A stretch of DNA of 64,000 bases from contig PLXT01000077.1 in NCBI GenBank assembly GCA_003151535.1, forward strand, positions 25,538-89,537. The letters run 5' to 3'. Origin of the DNA: Methanobacterium sp. (GTDB lineage: Archaea; Methanobacteriota; Methanobacteria; Methanobacteriales; Methanobacteriaceae). The position numbers and the translations under genes were made by a program. Below the pieces are notes generated by a model that was not told where the DNA came from, ran no database searches, and saw only the letters and a program-made list of their open reading frames with translations. Below, in pieces: positions 9,266-18,622 of the stretch (its first letter is position 1; every line of letters starts with the position of its first letter).

Positions 9266-10642
9266 ATGAAACTATTGGATAAGTCTAAATTAATTAAAAA
9301 TCATGAAATCACAGCATTAGACAACCTTGAAATGTTCTGCAAAAATATTGAAAAGAACAATGGAAAATATAATGCTTTTTTAGAGATAAATAAGAATTCT
9401 GCTCTTGATTGCGCTGCAGATATAGATTCCCGTATAAAAGCTGGCGAAAAAGTTGGAAAACTTGCAGGAATGGTTGTAGGTGTTAAAAGTAACATAAATG
9501 TTGAGGATTTTCATATTACTGCCGCATCAAAAACACTTGAAAATTATCTTGGAAGTTATGATGCAACAGTTGTTAAGAGAATTAAGGAAGAAGATGGTAT
9601 TATAATTGGAATGACTAATATGGATGAATTCGCTGCTGGAAGTTCTACAGAAACATCCTATTTTGGACATACAAAAAACCCTGCTGCAATGGGTAGGATC
9701 CCTGGAGGCTCCAGTGGAGGTAGTGCAGTTGTTGTTGCATCTGAAATGTGCGATCTGAGTATTGGATCTGATACTGGAGGTTCTATACGAAACCCTGCAT
9801 CTCACTGTGGAGTAATGGGATTCAAACCCACATATGGTCTTGTTTCAAGGCAAGGGCTCCTTGATCTTGCTATGAGTTTTGATCAGATAGGTCCATTCTC
9901 TAGGGACACAAGTGGAGCTGCACTTATGCTCGATGTTATAGGGGGTTATGATGAAACAGAGTGCACTTCCGTGGATTATAAACATCCAAGTTTCATTGAT
10001 GCAGTCGAAAAATCTGTAGATTCACTAAAAGGAACCAAGCTAGGTGTAGTGAAACAGTTCTTCGATGTATCTGATGATAAGATAGTCACGATTATTGAAG
10101 AGGCCATCGATAAAATGGGGGAGATGGGTGCTGAAGTAGTTGAATTAAGTTTCGATTATATTGATTTATGCTTACCTACATACTATCTCATAAACTATGT
10201 AGAATTCTTTTCTGCAACCAGAAAATATGATGGAAGGAAATATGGAAAAAGAATAGAAGATGTCTGTGGAGAAGAAGTACTTCGAAGAATTCATATGGGT
10301 TCCTATATAAGTCAAAAGGAATTTAGTGGAAAATATTACAAAAAAGCACTTCAAGCACGATCTTTAATTAAAACAGAAGTTAATAAACTCCTAAATGGGG
10401 TTGACGCAATAGTTGGACCAACAGTTCCAAAATTACCACATAAAATTGGTACCACCCTAAAACCAATGGATATGTATTCATATGATGTACTTACAGTAAT
10501 AGCTAATCTAGCTGGAATACCTGCTGCAAGTATGAAAGCAGGAGAAGTTAATGGAATTCCTGTAGGACTCCAAATTCAAGGAAAACCCTTCGAAGATTCC
10601 AAGATAATTGAAATAATGACTAAAATCGATGAAATACATTAA
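9266..10642 (+). CDS. gatA: aspartyl/glutamyl-tRNA amidotransferase subunit A
   Basis: 458 residues from ATG 9266, which has AGGTG a few bases upstream; a GTG two codons earlier is less likely. GatA is the amidase subunit of GatCAB, which turns Asp-tRNA(Asn) into Asn-tRNA(Asn) and can also act on Glu-tRNA(Gln). The amidase-signature triad is complete: Lys74 (GVKSNIN), cis-Ser149 (GGSSGGS) and nucleophile Ser173 (GSDTGGS), with the spacings of known GatA. Other matches are TNMDEFAAGSSTE and PVGLQIQGKPFED near the end. GatB and GatC are not adjacent, as is common in archaea where the subunits are scattered. Confidence 0.95.
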   Translation: MKLLDKSKLIKNHEITALDNLEMFCKNIEKNNGKYNAFLEINKNSALDCAADIDSRIKAGEKVGKLAGMVVGVKSNINVEDFHITAASKTLENYLGSYDATVVKRIKEEDGIIIGMTNMDEFAAGSSTETSYFGHTKNPAAMGRIPGGSSGGSAVVVASEMCDLSIGSDTGGSIRNPASHCGVMGFKPTYGLVSRQGLLDLAMSFDQIGPFSRDTSGAALMLDVIGGYDETECTSVDYKHPSFIDAVEKSVDSLKGTKLGVVKQFFDVSDDKIVTIIEEAIDKMGEMGAEVVELSFDYIDLCLPTYYLINYVEFFSATRKYDGRKYGKRIEDVCGEEVLRRIHMGSYISQKEFSGKYYKKALQARSLIKTEVNKLLNGVDAIVGPTVPKLPHKIGTTLKPMDMYSYDVLTVIANLAGIPAASMKAGEVNGIPVGLQIQGKPFEDSKIIEIMTKIDEIH

Positions 10643-10709
10643 GAATTCAGTTTTCATTATTTTTTTAAATTTGCAAAGAATTTAAAAGCGAAACTGACCG
10701 ATTAATTTA

Positions 10710-12031
10710 ATGAAAGAACTAAATGCAGATTTAGCTAGTGAACATTTAATAAAAGAGGAAAGGAAAAAATCACTTCTAAATCAGTATGAAAATCCTACTC
10801 GGATGCTTTACAAAATATTTGGTCTTATATGGGCTGATTGGGGTTTGATTTTTATGATCTTATATTATTCACTTTTCTAATCATTCCAATAGGTCTTGAA
10901 CTACATCTTTCAACTTTGATGCTTTCATATGCATTAAGTGCATCTATCATTGCAGCTGCTGCTGTTGGTGTTATGTTTGGAGTTTTATCCGACAAGTATG
11001 GTCGAAAACCGGTGCTTCAATGGATATAATTATATACTGTTTAGGTATATTGTTATGTGCATTTTCAATAGTTTAGAAACTCTTATAATACAGGATAGTG
11101 ACTGGATTGGGTGTTGTTGGTGAATGGGCCACTGGACAGACTTATGTCAACGAAACATTTCCTGCAAGATTAAGGGGGAAATTCGGGGCTTTGCTACAAA
11201 CGGGGAATCCTGTAGGTTTCATTCTGGCCGCAATTGTTGGTGGATTATTAGCACCGGCCATTGGGTGGAAAGAAGCTTTTATTGTTTCACTTTTTCCTGC
11301 ATTATTTGTAATCATAATTCGCAGAAAAATACCAGAATCAGATCTATGGCTTAAAAATAAGCTAAATAAAAACAAAATTGTCATTAAAAAATCCTTAATT
11401 AATAAAAGAAATGAATTTGTATCATTATTTTTTAAACCGTACAGAAAATTATTTTTAAAAGTATTGTTACTTGCCATACTAGGAAGTTTAGCTTATTGGT
11501 TCACCTATTCATGGCTTCCAACATATCTACAACAACAAAATATTTCCATAGCCAAATCATCAGTTTGGATAATTGTAAATCAGGTAGGTGAAATCATAGG
11601 CCTTTTATCATTTGGATATATTGCAGATAGATTTGGGAGAAGACCAGCATTTTCTGGATTTGCAATAGCAATGGGCAGTGGGGCTGGTGATGATATCATT
11701 ATTCTGGAATAAATATTGCTAATTATTAACCATTAATATTTATTTTCATGTTATTGTGGGTATAGGAACAGGAATTTATGGAGGATATGGTCCTCTTGTT
11801 TCTGAATTATTCCCAACTGAATAAGAAATACTGCTATTGGTTCCGGGTTCAATATAGCCCGTGGAATCCAGTTTTTTACACCAATATTAATTGCGTTAAT
11901 AGCAATAAATTATGGCGCCTTGGAGTGGATTATTCATAGGTTCAATTTTTGCTCTGAGTGTTGCAATATTTATTTGGACCTTCCCTGAAACCAAGGCCTT
12001 TGAACTTGAAAATCTTGAAAAAAGCCCTTAA
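10710..12031 (+). pseudogene. MFS transporter (sugar/acid symporter type), multiply frameshifted
   Basis: Starts at ATG 10710 (MKELNADLASEHLIKEER). The family core WADWGFDFYDLILFTFLIIP can only be read by changing frame near 10846. The DKYGRKPVLQW motif ends at a stop (11029), CLGILLCAFSI needs another frame near 11040, and a long clean segment runs 11098-11712 (GEWATGQTYVNETFPARLRG, later ADRFGRRPAFSG). The tail GTGIYGGYGPLVSELFPTE and NTAIGSGFNIARG appears near 11757-11870 in two frames, and ETKAFELENLEKSP ends at 12031. At least five separate lesions are present, so the gene is dead. The intact ancestor would have been about 440 residues with 12 TMs. Confidence 0.9.
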
Positions 12032-12089
12032 TATGTTAATATTTACTTAATGAAAACATTTAATATTAGGACATATAAACATACCAAAG

Positions 12090-13595
12090 ATGAAAAAAAT
12101 AGGATTTCTCTATGTTAAGGGTGCATTGCCCATGTTTGAAGATTTTGGAAATCTACCAACACACATAGTTAGAAATAATGGAATGGTTAATGGGCTTAAA
12201 ATTCATAAGGAACTGGATGGTTTGATAATTCCCGGGGGAAGCATAATAGAATCTCAAAGTGTTAGTGAAGAACTTAAAAAAGAGATCACTAAGATGTGCA
12301 CTGAGGGAAAGTTCATACTGGGGATGTGTTCAGGATTCCAGTTTCTAGCAAATAAAACAGACATAGGCAGAAAATCTCCGTGTCCTGTAAATAGGGAAGG
12401 TTTAGGTTTACTTGATGTATCATTTTCTCCAATGGTGGGCACAGACCGTGTTGAGGCAAAAATAATTAATGATTCTTTTTTAACGGATGATTCGGTCGGA
12501 AAGAAAATTACCGGCTTTCATTGTCACACTTATGGTAATATTACAGGAGATGCAAAACCAATACTAAAATCTTTAGTACAGAGGACTAACTACGCTAACG
12601 ATCCACGAGAGATACTTTCAGGAGTCAGAAACGATGAAGGAAATGTAGCAGGTTTGATGGTTCATGGAGCATTAGATGAAAATCCTGCTTTGGTAAACAA
12701 TGTCCTTAAATTTATAGATGCAAATGAAAATGATATATTAAACATTAAAAATGCCAACAAACTACTTTTAAGCAAGATCAAAATGGAAATAGGTGTTGAA
12801 ACTGGCATAAATATTGATACAAATCGAAAAAACAATTTAAAACATACACCAAATACAAAGATCATAATGATTGCTAGTACAGGCTCGGACTCTGGTAAAA
12901 CATTCATTACTACAGGTATTGTTGGTGATCTTAGAAAACAGGGATATAAAGTTGGAGTTCTTAAGGTTGGTCCAGATATAAGGGACATTGTTCCATCATT
13001 ATATCTTAATAAAGAAAGGATGGAAAATTTTTCATCCATAAAAATAGGTGGACTAGGATGGAAGGATTTAAAAGAAGTTTTTGAAAATATAAAGAAAAAT
13101 AATCACGATATTGTTATTATTGAAGGAGTAATGAGTATTTTTACAGGTATGCTCAATAGAAAGGTTCCATTTTCATCAGCAGAGATAGCAATCGCAGCAA
13201 ATATTCCGGTTATTATGGTTTCCCCATGTAACAAGGGAGGTATTGAAACCGCAGCAATAGATGTGGTTGCACATGTGGAAATGATGGATAAAATGGGCAT
13301 AACTACTGTAGGAATTATATTAAACAAAGTCTATGATGAAAGAATAGCAGAATCTACCTCACAATTTATAAAGAATAGGACGAAAACAGATTTTTTAACA
13401 TTTATCCCTAAGATTCGTCTCACAGAAAGGGGAAATATGCCCGAGGTTGAAATTAAGCTGGATGATTTTTGTTTAAACGCTATGAATACTGTTGAAAATT
13501 ACTTAGACATTGAAAAAATAATTAAATTAGCAGAAGAACCTAAATTTAAAAATTATATCGAATTTAAAGAGATTATGGATCGTTTTACTAACTGA
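12090..13595 (+). CDS. GATase-ATPase protein related to CobQ/CbiA, with reversed domain order
   Basis: 501 residues. The N-terminal glutamine amidotransferase domain (1-210) has the nucleophile Cys80 in GMCSGFQ, IIPGGS (46-51) and His193 in LMVHGALDENP, all in the CobQ/CbiA style. The C-terminal domain (255-490) is a dethiobiotin-synthetase-like ATPase with P-loop STGSDSGKT (263-271), KVGPDIRD (292-299) and IIEGVMSIF. In CbiA/CobB/CobQ and CfbB the ATPase comes first and the GATase last; here the order is inverted. It should amidate a carboxylate using glutamine and ATP, perhaps of a corrinoid or other tetrapyrrole. No Shine-Dalgarno is seen and a TATA-like element lies about 25 bases upstream, so the message may be leaderless. 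It ends 20 bases from the convergent ribB. Confidence 0.85.
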   Translation: MKKIGFLYVKGALPMFEDFGNLPTHIVRNNGMVNGLKIHKELDGLIIPGGSIIESQSVSEELKKEITKMCTEGKFILGMCSGFQFLANKTDIGRKSPCPVNREGLGLLDVSFSPMVGTDRVEAKIINDSFLTDDSVGKKITGFHCHTYGNITGDAKPILKSLVQRTNYANDPREILSGVRNDEGNVAGLMVHGALDENPALVNNVLKFIDANENDILNIKNANKLLLSKIKMEIGVETGINIDTNRKNNLKHTPNTKIIMIASTGSDSGKTFITTGIVGDLRKQGYKVGVLKVGPDIRDIVPSLYLNKERMENFSSIKIGGLGWKDLKEVFENIKKNNHDIVIIEGVMSIFTGMLNRKVPFSSAEIAIAANIPVIMVSPCNKGGIETAAIDVVAHVEMMDKMGITTVGIILNKVYDERIAESTSQFIKNRTKTDFLTFIPKIRLTERGNMPEVEIKLDDFCLNAMNTVENYLDIEKIIKLAEEPKFKNYIEFKEIMDRFTN

Positions 13596-13614
13596 AAAGC
13601 AGAATAAATAAGAA

Positions 13615-14295
13615 TTATTTATTCTTTTTATATTCCTCATAGGCATCTATTAAATCTGCGCCACTCAGAAACATTAAACCATGATCTTCAGCATATTTTT
13701 TAGCATCTTTTGTTTTAAGAGACCCACCAGTTTTGTCGTCCATCATTTCACAACAAACAGCAACTTCGGTAAGTCCTGTCATTTCCATTAAAGCTATACT
13801 CATTTCAGTATGTCCTTTTCGGCTACGTACATGACCTTTAGCAGCTCTAAGAAGAGTTACATGTCCTGGGGCACGGAAATATTTACCAAATTCCTTTTGT
13901 TTACCGGCTTTACAGAGTAATGCAAGCTCTTTTATTGTACAAGCACGATCATTGTCGGTTATTCCTGTGAAGGTTTTTCTATGATTTACAGTAATTGAAA
14001 ATGCTGATTTTTCATCGTAAGGAATATCATCAGGATTGAGCTCACCAAGAACTGGATATTTTGAGCTAGCAATTTCCATTATATCTGTCATGAACGGTAC
14101 TCCAAGCGCATCAGAGTTTTCAGAGGAAAGAGGTATGCAAAAAAGACCTCCTGCATCGTTTCTTATTTGGGTCATATATTCTGGTGTCATGAACTCTGCA
14201 GCTACGATCATATCAGTTTCACGTTCTCTGTTATCACTATCAAATATTAATACAATTTCTCCATTTTTAATGGCTTTTAATGCTTCTTTTATCAT
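13615..14295 (-). CDS. ribB: 3,4-dihydroxy-2-butanone 4-phosphate synthase
   Basis: 226 residues, single-domain RibB without the GTP cyclohydrolase II extension. It converts ribulose 5-phosphate into 3,4-dihydroxy-2-butanone 4-phosphate plus formate for riboflavin. Diagnostic features are IFDSDNRERETDMIVAAEF near the start (metal-binding Glu and acidic loop), FCIPLSSE, FTGITDNDRACTI, FRAPGHVTLLRA and GHTEMSIALMEMTGL, with the conserved His-Thr-Glu. It lies 72 bases after the riboflavin kinase gene on the same strand, so two steps of flavin synthesis are probably cotranscribed. F420 biosynthesis in methanogens draws on the same pathway. Confidence 0.96.
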   Translation of the reverse strand: MIKEALKAIKNGEIVLIFDSDNRERETDMIVAAEFMTPEYMTQIRNDAGGLFCIPLSSENSDALGVPFMTDIMEIASSKYPVLGELNPDDIPYDEKSAFSITVNHRKTFTGITDNDRACTIKELALLCKAGKQKEFGKYFRAPGHVTLLRAAKGHVRSRKGHTEMSIALMEMTGLTEVAVCCEMMDDKTGGSLKTKDAKKYAEDHGLMFLSGADLIDAYEEYKKNK

Positions 14296-14367
14296 TGGTA
14301 ATCACTCGTGTAAAATTTTTAGATATTTTCATATTTATTAATGATATTTTGCATAATAATGAATTTA

Positions 14368-14745
14368 CTAATCGATAGTAACGGAAACTAGATCTCCATC
14401 TTTAAGTTTTAAAGATTCTCTGAGATTTTTGTTTGAAATAAATTCTAGAACATCTTCAGTATGCTCAGTTTTAGCAGGAAAAACTAAAGCTCCTGAAACA
14501 TCATGGTTTAACTTGGCTTTTATGAATTTAACATCTCCAAATTTGCCTTTACCCTCAATTAAACCGAATTTTTCTTGTGAAATGTTGATAAGAGTATTCA
14601 TCCGATTTTTTTCGAGTTTTATGTTTAGGGTTCCCACATATGGTTTGAAATGGAGTTTTTCTTGGAACTGTTTGATATAAATTTCTTGAGACATGAAATA
14701 AGTTCCTTTACCCATTCCAGAAATTATTTTTCCTTTTATTTCCAT
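14368..14745 (-). CDS. ribK: CTP-dependent riboflavin kinase (archaeal, DUF120)
   Basis: 125 residues, matching the small archaeal RibK: KGKIISGMGKGTYFMSQEIY at the N-terminus, FKPYVGTLNIKLE in the middle, the glycine-rich LIEGKGKFGDVKFIKAKL, then HTEDVLEFISNKNLRESLKL and GDLVSVTID at the end. The enzyme phosphorylates riboflavin to FMN using CTP rather than ATP. Many archaeal homologues carry an N-terminal winged helix; this one does not. It sits directly upstream of ribB on the same strand. Confidence 0.93.
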   Translation of the reverse strand: MEIKGKIISGMGKGTYFMSQEIYIKQFQEKLHFKPYVGTLNIKLEKNRMNTLINISQEKFGLIEGKGKFGDVKFIKAKLNHDVSGALVFPAKTEHTEDVLEFISNKNLRESLKLKDGDLVSVTID

Positions 14746-14926
14746 TTAAATCACTATTAACCAGTTTTTTATTATTTTAATCAAATTTATACCTATTATT
14801 GTCTCAGAGAGGAGATTTTAGAATATCTCTTTTTTTTAGAATATTACTGTCTATAATTATTCCAACAAATAACCTTTTGCAAGAATTTTAAGAAAATATA
14901 AAAAAAATTTAGAGAATTGGAATCAA

Positions 14927-16522
14927 CTATTCCAATATTTCGTATGTTATTGTACTGAAAACTGGTCCTCTAAGATCTATAACTCTATTATTACCCGTTA
15001 TATAGTTTAATGCTACCTTGTCTAGTTTTAAATTTATGTCTGATAATGATTTAGATAGTGTAGTCCTTATACTCATTTCACTATTACTGCTAACTATCAT
15101 CTCTTCCATTTTATAGCTTGCATAAGCTGCAACACCATCCATGTAACTTATCCCTGTTGGAATCCCATTTTCAATGGTTTTTAAAGATATATCGTCATCA
15201 AAATCTTTTTCAGGCACTCCAATAATGTTACCATCCGAGATGTAAACTCTGTTCCATGCGGCAGGTCCAAGGAGCTTAGTTCCTTCTTCTGGTTCAATAA
15301 CTTTCACCCTAATATCTTTACCCAAAAAATTTCCTTCAAATGCTATAAATTCACATGGAGAAGGTGCATTACCATTTTCTTTCCCGGTTATAAGTAAATT
15401 TTGCATCAGATCTCTTCCTTCACTGGTGAATGGATAGTAATTAATCCGTAGCATGGTTGCAAGTTCCCTATCAGATAAATGCCATTTTTCATATGTTTGG
15501 GGATAAACCATTTCCCTAATATCTGTTTGTTTATGGAGTATCATAGCTATCCTTTCGGCACCAACGCCAAGGTTCATTACTTCCTTGTCTATACCGTAAC
15601 TAGATAGGGCTATTGGTGAATAAATCCCAAAGGTTGCCACTTCAACCCAGTCTTTAAGTTTAGGGTGATAACCATAAACTTCTGTTTGTGTTCCGGGTAT
15701 GTAGTATTTGGACTTTTTCTCATCAGGTACATATTTGAATTTTTCAAATCCAAAGTGTTCAAGAACACTCTCTGAAACTGCCATCCCCATGTCAAGACTC
15801 ACATCATCATCTACCCATACACATGAGGCAGAATGGTAAGTCATTAGATGACTCAAATCCTCCCGTTGTTCCCTTCTGAAACACCTATCTATTGAAAAAA
15901 GTTTTATTGGTAGTTTACGTTTGTTATGTAAAGATTGGAGTGTTAAAAACCAACCTGAAGTCATATGGGATCTGAGTGTGGTCCTTCCGGGTACAGGTTT
16001 AAGTTCACGTAACTCTGGAAAAACATTTTCAAGTATCCTAAGTCCAAGAGCATCCCCTACTTCCAGTGCTACTGAAACATCATGTACAAGATCGTCTCCA
16101 CTTTCATCCCCTTTCTTATAACTTCGAAAAATATCTTTAAGCGCCTGTATTTTATCTTCGTTAAGAGATACACCAATTTCCTCAATTACTTGTATTTTAT
16201 CCATTCCAATACCTATATCTGGTCTTGGAAGTCCTGCAAGAAAGAAGCATCGATCTAGAACTGCAGGGGCTTCAGGGCCAAATTGTTTGTAAATATCTTC
16301 TTCATCAACAAACAATGGATTTACTGTTTCGTTGAATCCAAGTTTTAGGTATGCTTGCCTAATCTCCCATATGGTGTCGTACAACATATGTGATTGCCCG
16401 GTATTAAGATGTATTCTGGGATATTCATCATCGTGATGAGGTCTTTTTAATGTATGGGCAGTTTCAACCCAAGCCTTTTCAAAATCTTTCCTTGCAAGCT
16501 TTATTATTTCTTTTCTTTTCAG
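14927..16522 (-). CDS. sepS: O-phosphoseryl-tRNA(Cys) synthetase
   Basis: SepRS charges tRNA(Cys) with phosphoserine, which SepCysS then converts to cysteine. Class II aminoacyl-tRNA synthetase features are FGPEAPAVLDRCFFLAGLPR, motif 2 DRCFRREQREDLSHLMTYH and motif 3 around NLGVGAERIAMI, and the C-terminus ends LRGPVFSTITYEILE. The frame reaches an ATG at 16564, but the extra 14 residues are His-rich (MPHSQHHNHHGGIY) and contain the translated ribosome site GGAGG. Family proteins begin with K-R-E-I-I. I therefore place the start at CTG 16522, seven bases after GGAGG, giving 531 residues. A non-ATG/GTG/TTG start is unusual and deserves a check. If the ATG is used the gene is 14927-16564. Confidence 0.9.
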   Translation of the reverse strand: MKRKEIIKLARKDFEKAWVETAHTLKRPHHDDEYPRIHLNTGQSHMLYDTIWEIRQAYLKLGFNETVNPLFVDEEDIYKQFGPEAPAVLDRCFFLAGLPRPDIGIGMDKIQVIEEIGVSLNEDKIQALKDIFRSYKKGDESGDDLVHDVSVALEVGDALGLRILENVFPELRELKPVPGRTTLRSHMTSGWFLTLQSLHNKRKLPIKLFSIDRCFRREQREDLSHLMTYHSASCVWVDDDVSLDMGMAVSESVLEHFGFEKFKYVPDEKKSKYYIPGTQTEVYGYHPKLKDWVEVATFGIYSPIALSSYGIDKEVMNLGVGAERIAMILHKQTDIREMVYPQTYEKWHLSDRELATMLRINYYPFTSEGRDLMQNLLITGKENGNAPSPCEFIAFEGNFLGKDIRVKVIEPEEGTKLLGPAAWNRVYISDGNIIGVPEKDFDDDISLKTIENGIPTGISYMDGVAAYASYKMEEMIVSSNSEMSIRTTLSKSLSDINLKLDKVALNYITGNNRVIDLRGPVFSTITYEILE

Positions 16523-16668
16523 ATAAATGCCTCCGTGATGATTGTGATGTTGACTATGCGGCAATGATCATTAATATAATAGAATTTTGTGTTGATCCTT
16601 TTTATATTTATTTTAATATCATCACACCAACCGAATGAATAATAAATATCAAAGTATAATTCCATAAC

Positions 16669-18345
16669 ATGGAAAGAGAGATACGCGAATGCGATGTACT
16701 GATAATAGGATCAGGCGGCGCTGGATGTAAGGCAGCAATAGAAGCTAGAAAATCAAATTTAAACGTTATAATAGTTTCTAAAGGGTTATCATTTAAATCA
16801 GGATGTACTACACTTGCTGAAGGAGGTTATAATGCAGCATTTGGTTATGTGGATGCTGATGATAGTGTAGAAGCACATTTTGAAGATACAATGAAAGGTG
16901 GTGCCTATTTAAACGATATGAGTCTTGTAAAAATACTGGTTAATGAGGCTCAAGACAGATTGATAGAGCTCGAAAGCTATGGTGCAATATTTGACAGACA
17001 AGAATCGGGAAAATTGAACCAAAGACCATTTGGTGGCCAAAGTTTTAGAAGGACATGCTTTCAGGGAGATAGAACGGGCCATGAAATGATGATGGCTTTG
17101 AAAGAAGAAGTAATTCGTCAAAAAATAGAAACCTATGATGAGATAATGATAACTTCGCTCATCATGGATAAAAAAAATAAACGAGTTATTGGAGCATGTG
17201 GAATATCACTTAAAACTTCAAATATTATTATTTTCAAGGCTAAATCGACTGTAATCGCAAGTGGGGGTGCTGGATGGCTTTATCCTGTTACCTCAAATGC
17301 AATACAAAAAACTGGGGATGGATACGGTCTAGCTTACAATGCAGGGGCTGATCTACTTGATATGGAGCAGATTCAATTCCACCCAACAGGAATGTTGTTT
17401 CCTGAATCGAGAAAAGGAGTTCTTGTAACCGAAGCTGTTCGTGGTGAAGGTGGTAAACTATTTAATGTGGATATGGAAAGATTTATGAAAAATTATGATG
17501 AAAGAGGTGAACTTGCTACCCGTGATGTTGTAGCTAGGGCAATATACAACGAGATCAGAGAGGGTAGAGGTACAGATAATGGTGGAGTTTACCTTGATGT
17601 TACTCATCTACCAAATGAACTAATCGAAGAAAAACTTGAAACAATGTTACTTCAATTTATGGATGTTGGAGTTGATATAAGGAAAGAAGCAATGGAGGTA
17701 GCACCAACAGCACACCATTTCATGGGAGGCATACGGATCAAACCTGGAGGTGAAACAACTGTTGAAAATTTATTCGCAGCAGGAGAGGCTTCTGGAGGAA
17801 TACATGGTGCTAATAGATTAGGTGGTAATGCACTTGCAGATACTCAAGTATTTGGAAAACGCGCTGGAGAGTTTGCAGCTAAAAACGCCCTTTCAAATGA
17901 ATTTGAATACAACGAAGATCAGGTTAATTCTGAGGAAGAAAGAATTCGGAATATATTTAAAGATGGTAACATTTACCCTCACCAAATCAAAAAAGAGCTA
18001 ATGGAAACTATGTGGGCTAATGTAGCAATAATAAGAAATGAAGATGGTCTTAAATCTGCTTTAAATAAAATTGGAGAACTTAAAATTAAATCTTTGGATA
18101 TGAAAGTACCCGAGGGTTCAGGATATAATAAAAATCTTTTGGATGCACTTGAAATTGAAAACATGCTCACAGTTGCTTCACTTGTGATACAATCTGCACT
18201 TGTTCGTCGTGAAAGTAGAGGATCTCACTACAGGGAGGATTACCCTCAAAAAGATAAAAGATGGGATAGGAGTATAGTGTTGAACAAAAATAAAGATTTC
18301 AGTTATTTAAATAGGGGATCAAATTCAAATTGTAGTTTGGTTTGA
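16669..18345 (+). CDS. tfrA: thiol:fumarate reductase subunit A (flavoprotein)
   Basis: 558 residues. TfrAB of methanogens reduces fumarate to succinate with coenzymes M and B as electron donors, making the heterodisulfide. The sequence has the FAD-binding motif VLIIGSGGAGCKAAIEA (10-26), SGCTTLAEGGYNAAFG, the fumarate reductase HPTGMLFPE and REGRGTDNGGVYLDVTHLP region, HHFMGGIRI and GEASGGIHGANRLGGNAL. The C-terminal succinate dehydrogenase flavoprotein domain ends with RRESRGSHYREDYPQ. No TfrB (iron-sulfur subunit) gene lies nearby. No Shine-Dalgarno is evident; the message may be leaderless. It is divergent from sepS. Confidence 0.92.
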   Translation: MEREIRECDVLIIGSGGAGCKAAIEARKSNLNVIIVSKGLSFKSGCTTLAEGGYNAAFGYVDADDSVEAHFEDTMKGGAYLNDMSLVKILVNEAQDRLIELESYGAIFDRQESGKLNQRPFGGQSFRRTCFQGDRTGHEMMMALKEEVIRQKIETYDEIMITSLIMDKKNKRVIGACGISLKTSNIIIFKAKSTVIASGGAGWLYPVTSNAIQKTGDGYGLAYNAGADLLDMEQIQFHPTGMLFPESRKGVLVTEAVRGEGGKLFNVDMERFMKNYDERGELATRDVVARAIYNEIREGRGTDNGGVYLDVTHLPNELIEEKLETMLLQFMDVGVDIRKEAMEVAPTAHHFMGGIRIKPGGETTVENLFAAGEASGGIHGANRLGGNALADTQVFGKRAGEFAAKNALSNEFEYNEDQVNSEEERIRNIFKDGNIYPHQIKKELMETMWANVAIIRNEDGLKSALNKIGELKIKSLDMKVPEGSGYNKNLLDALEIENMLTVASLVIQSALVRRESRGSHYREDYPQKDKRWDRSIVLNKNKDFSYLNRGSNSNCSLV

Positions 18346-18418
18346 TCTTTTTAGTTTTTAATAATGAATTTTTGTGTTAATCAACCAAGATTAAAATATA
18401 AATCAAAAAAAATAGTAA

Positions 18419-18490
18419 TGCCCTGACCGGGACTCGAACCCGGGTGATAGGATCCGCAATCCTACGTGATATCCGCTACACTACCAGGGC
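18419..18490 (-). tRNA. tRNA-Arg (GCG anticodon)
   Basis: The minus strand gives a 72-base cloverleaf from GCCCTGG to TCAGGGC plus discriminator A. The anticodon stem TAGGA/TCCTA encloses the loop TTGCGGA, so the anticodon is GCG, reading CGC and CGU. The T arm is CCGGG-TTCGAGT-CCCGG, and the acceptor stem pairs fully except one G-U. The CCA end is not encoded. No intron is present. Confidence 0.95.
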
Positions 18491-18622
18491 TTATCTCTTG
18501 AATTTTTTTCTATTTATTTAGATAAAAACAAGAATAAAAGCAACATTATATCAATTAATTCTTTTTCTATTTAAATTTGACCTTGATTAAATCAAACATA
18601 CTGATTAAAAAATTTGAAATTA

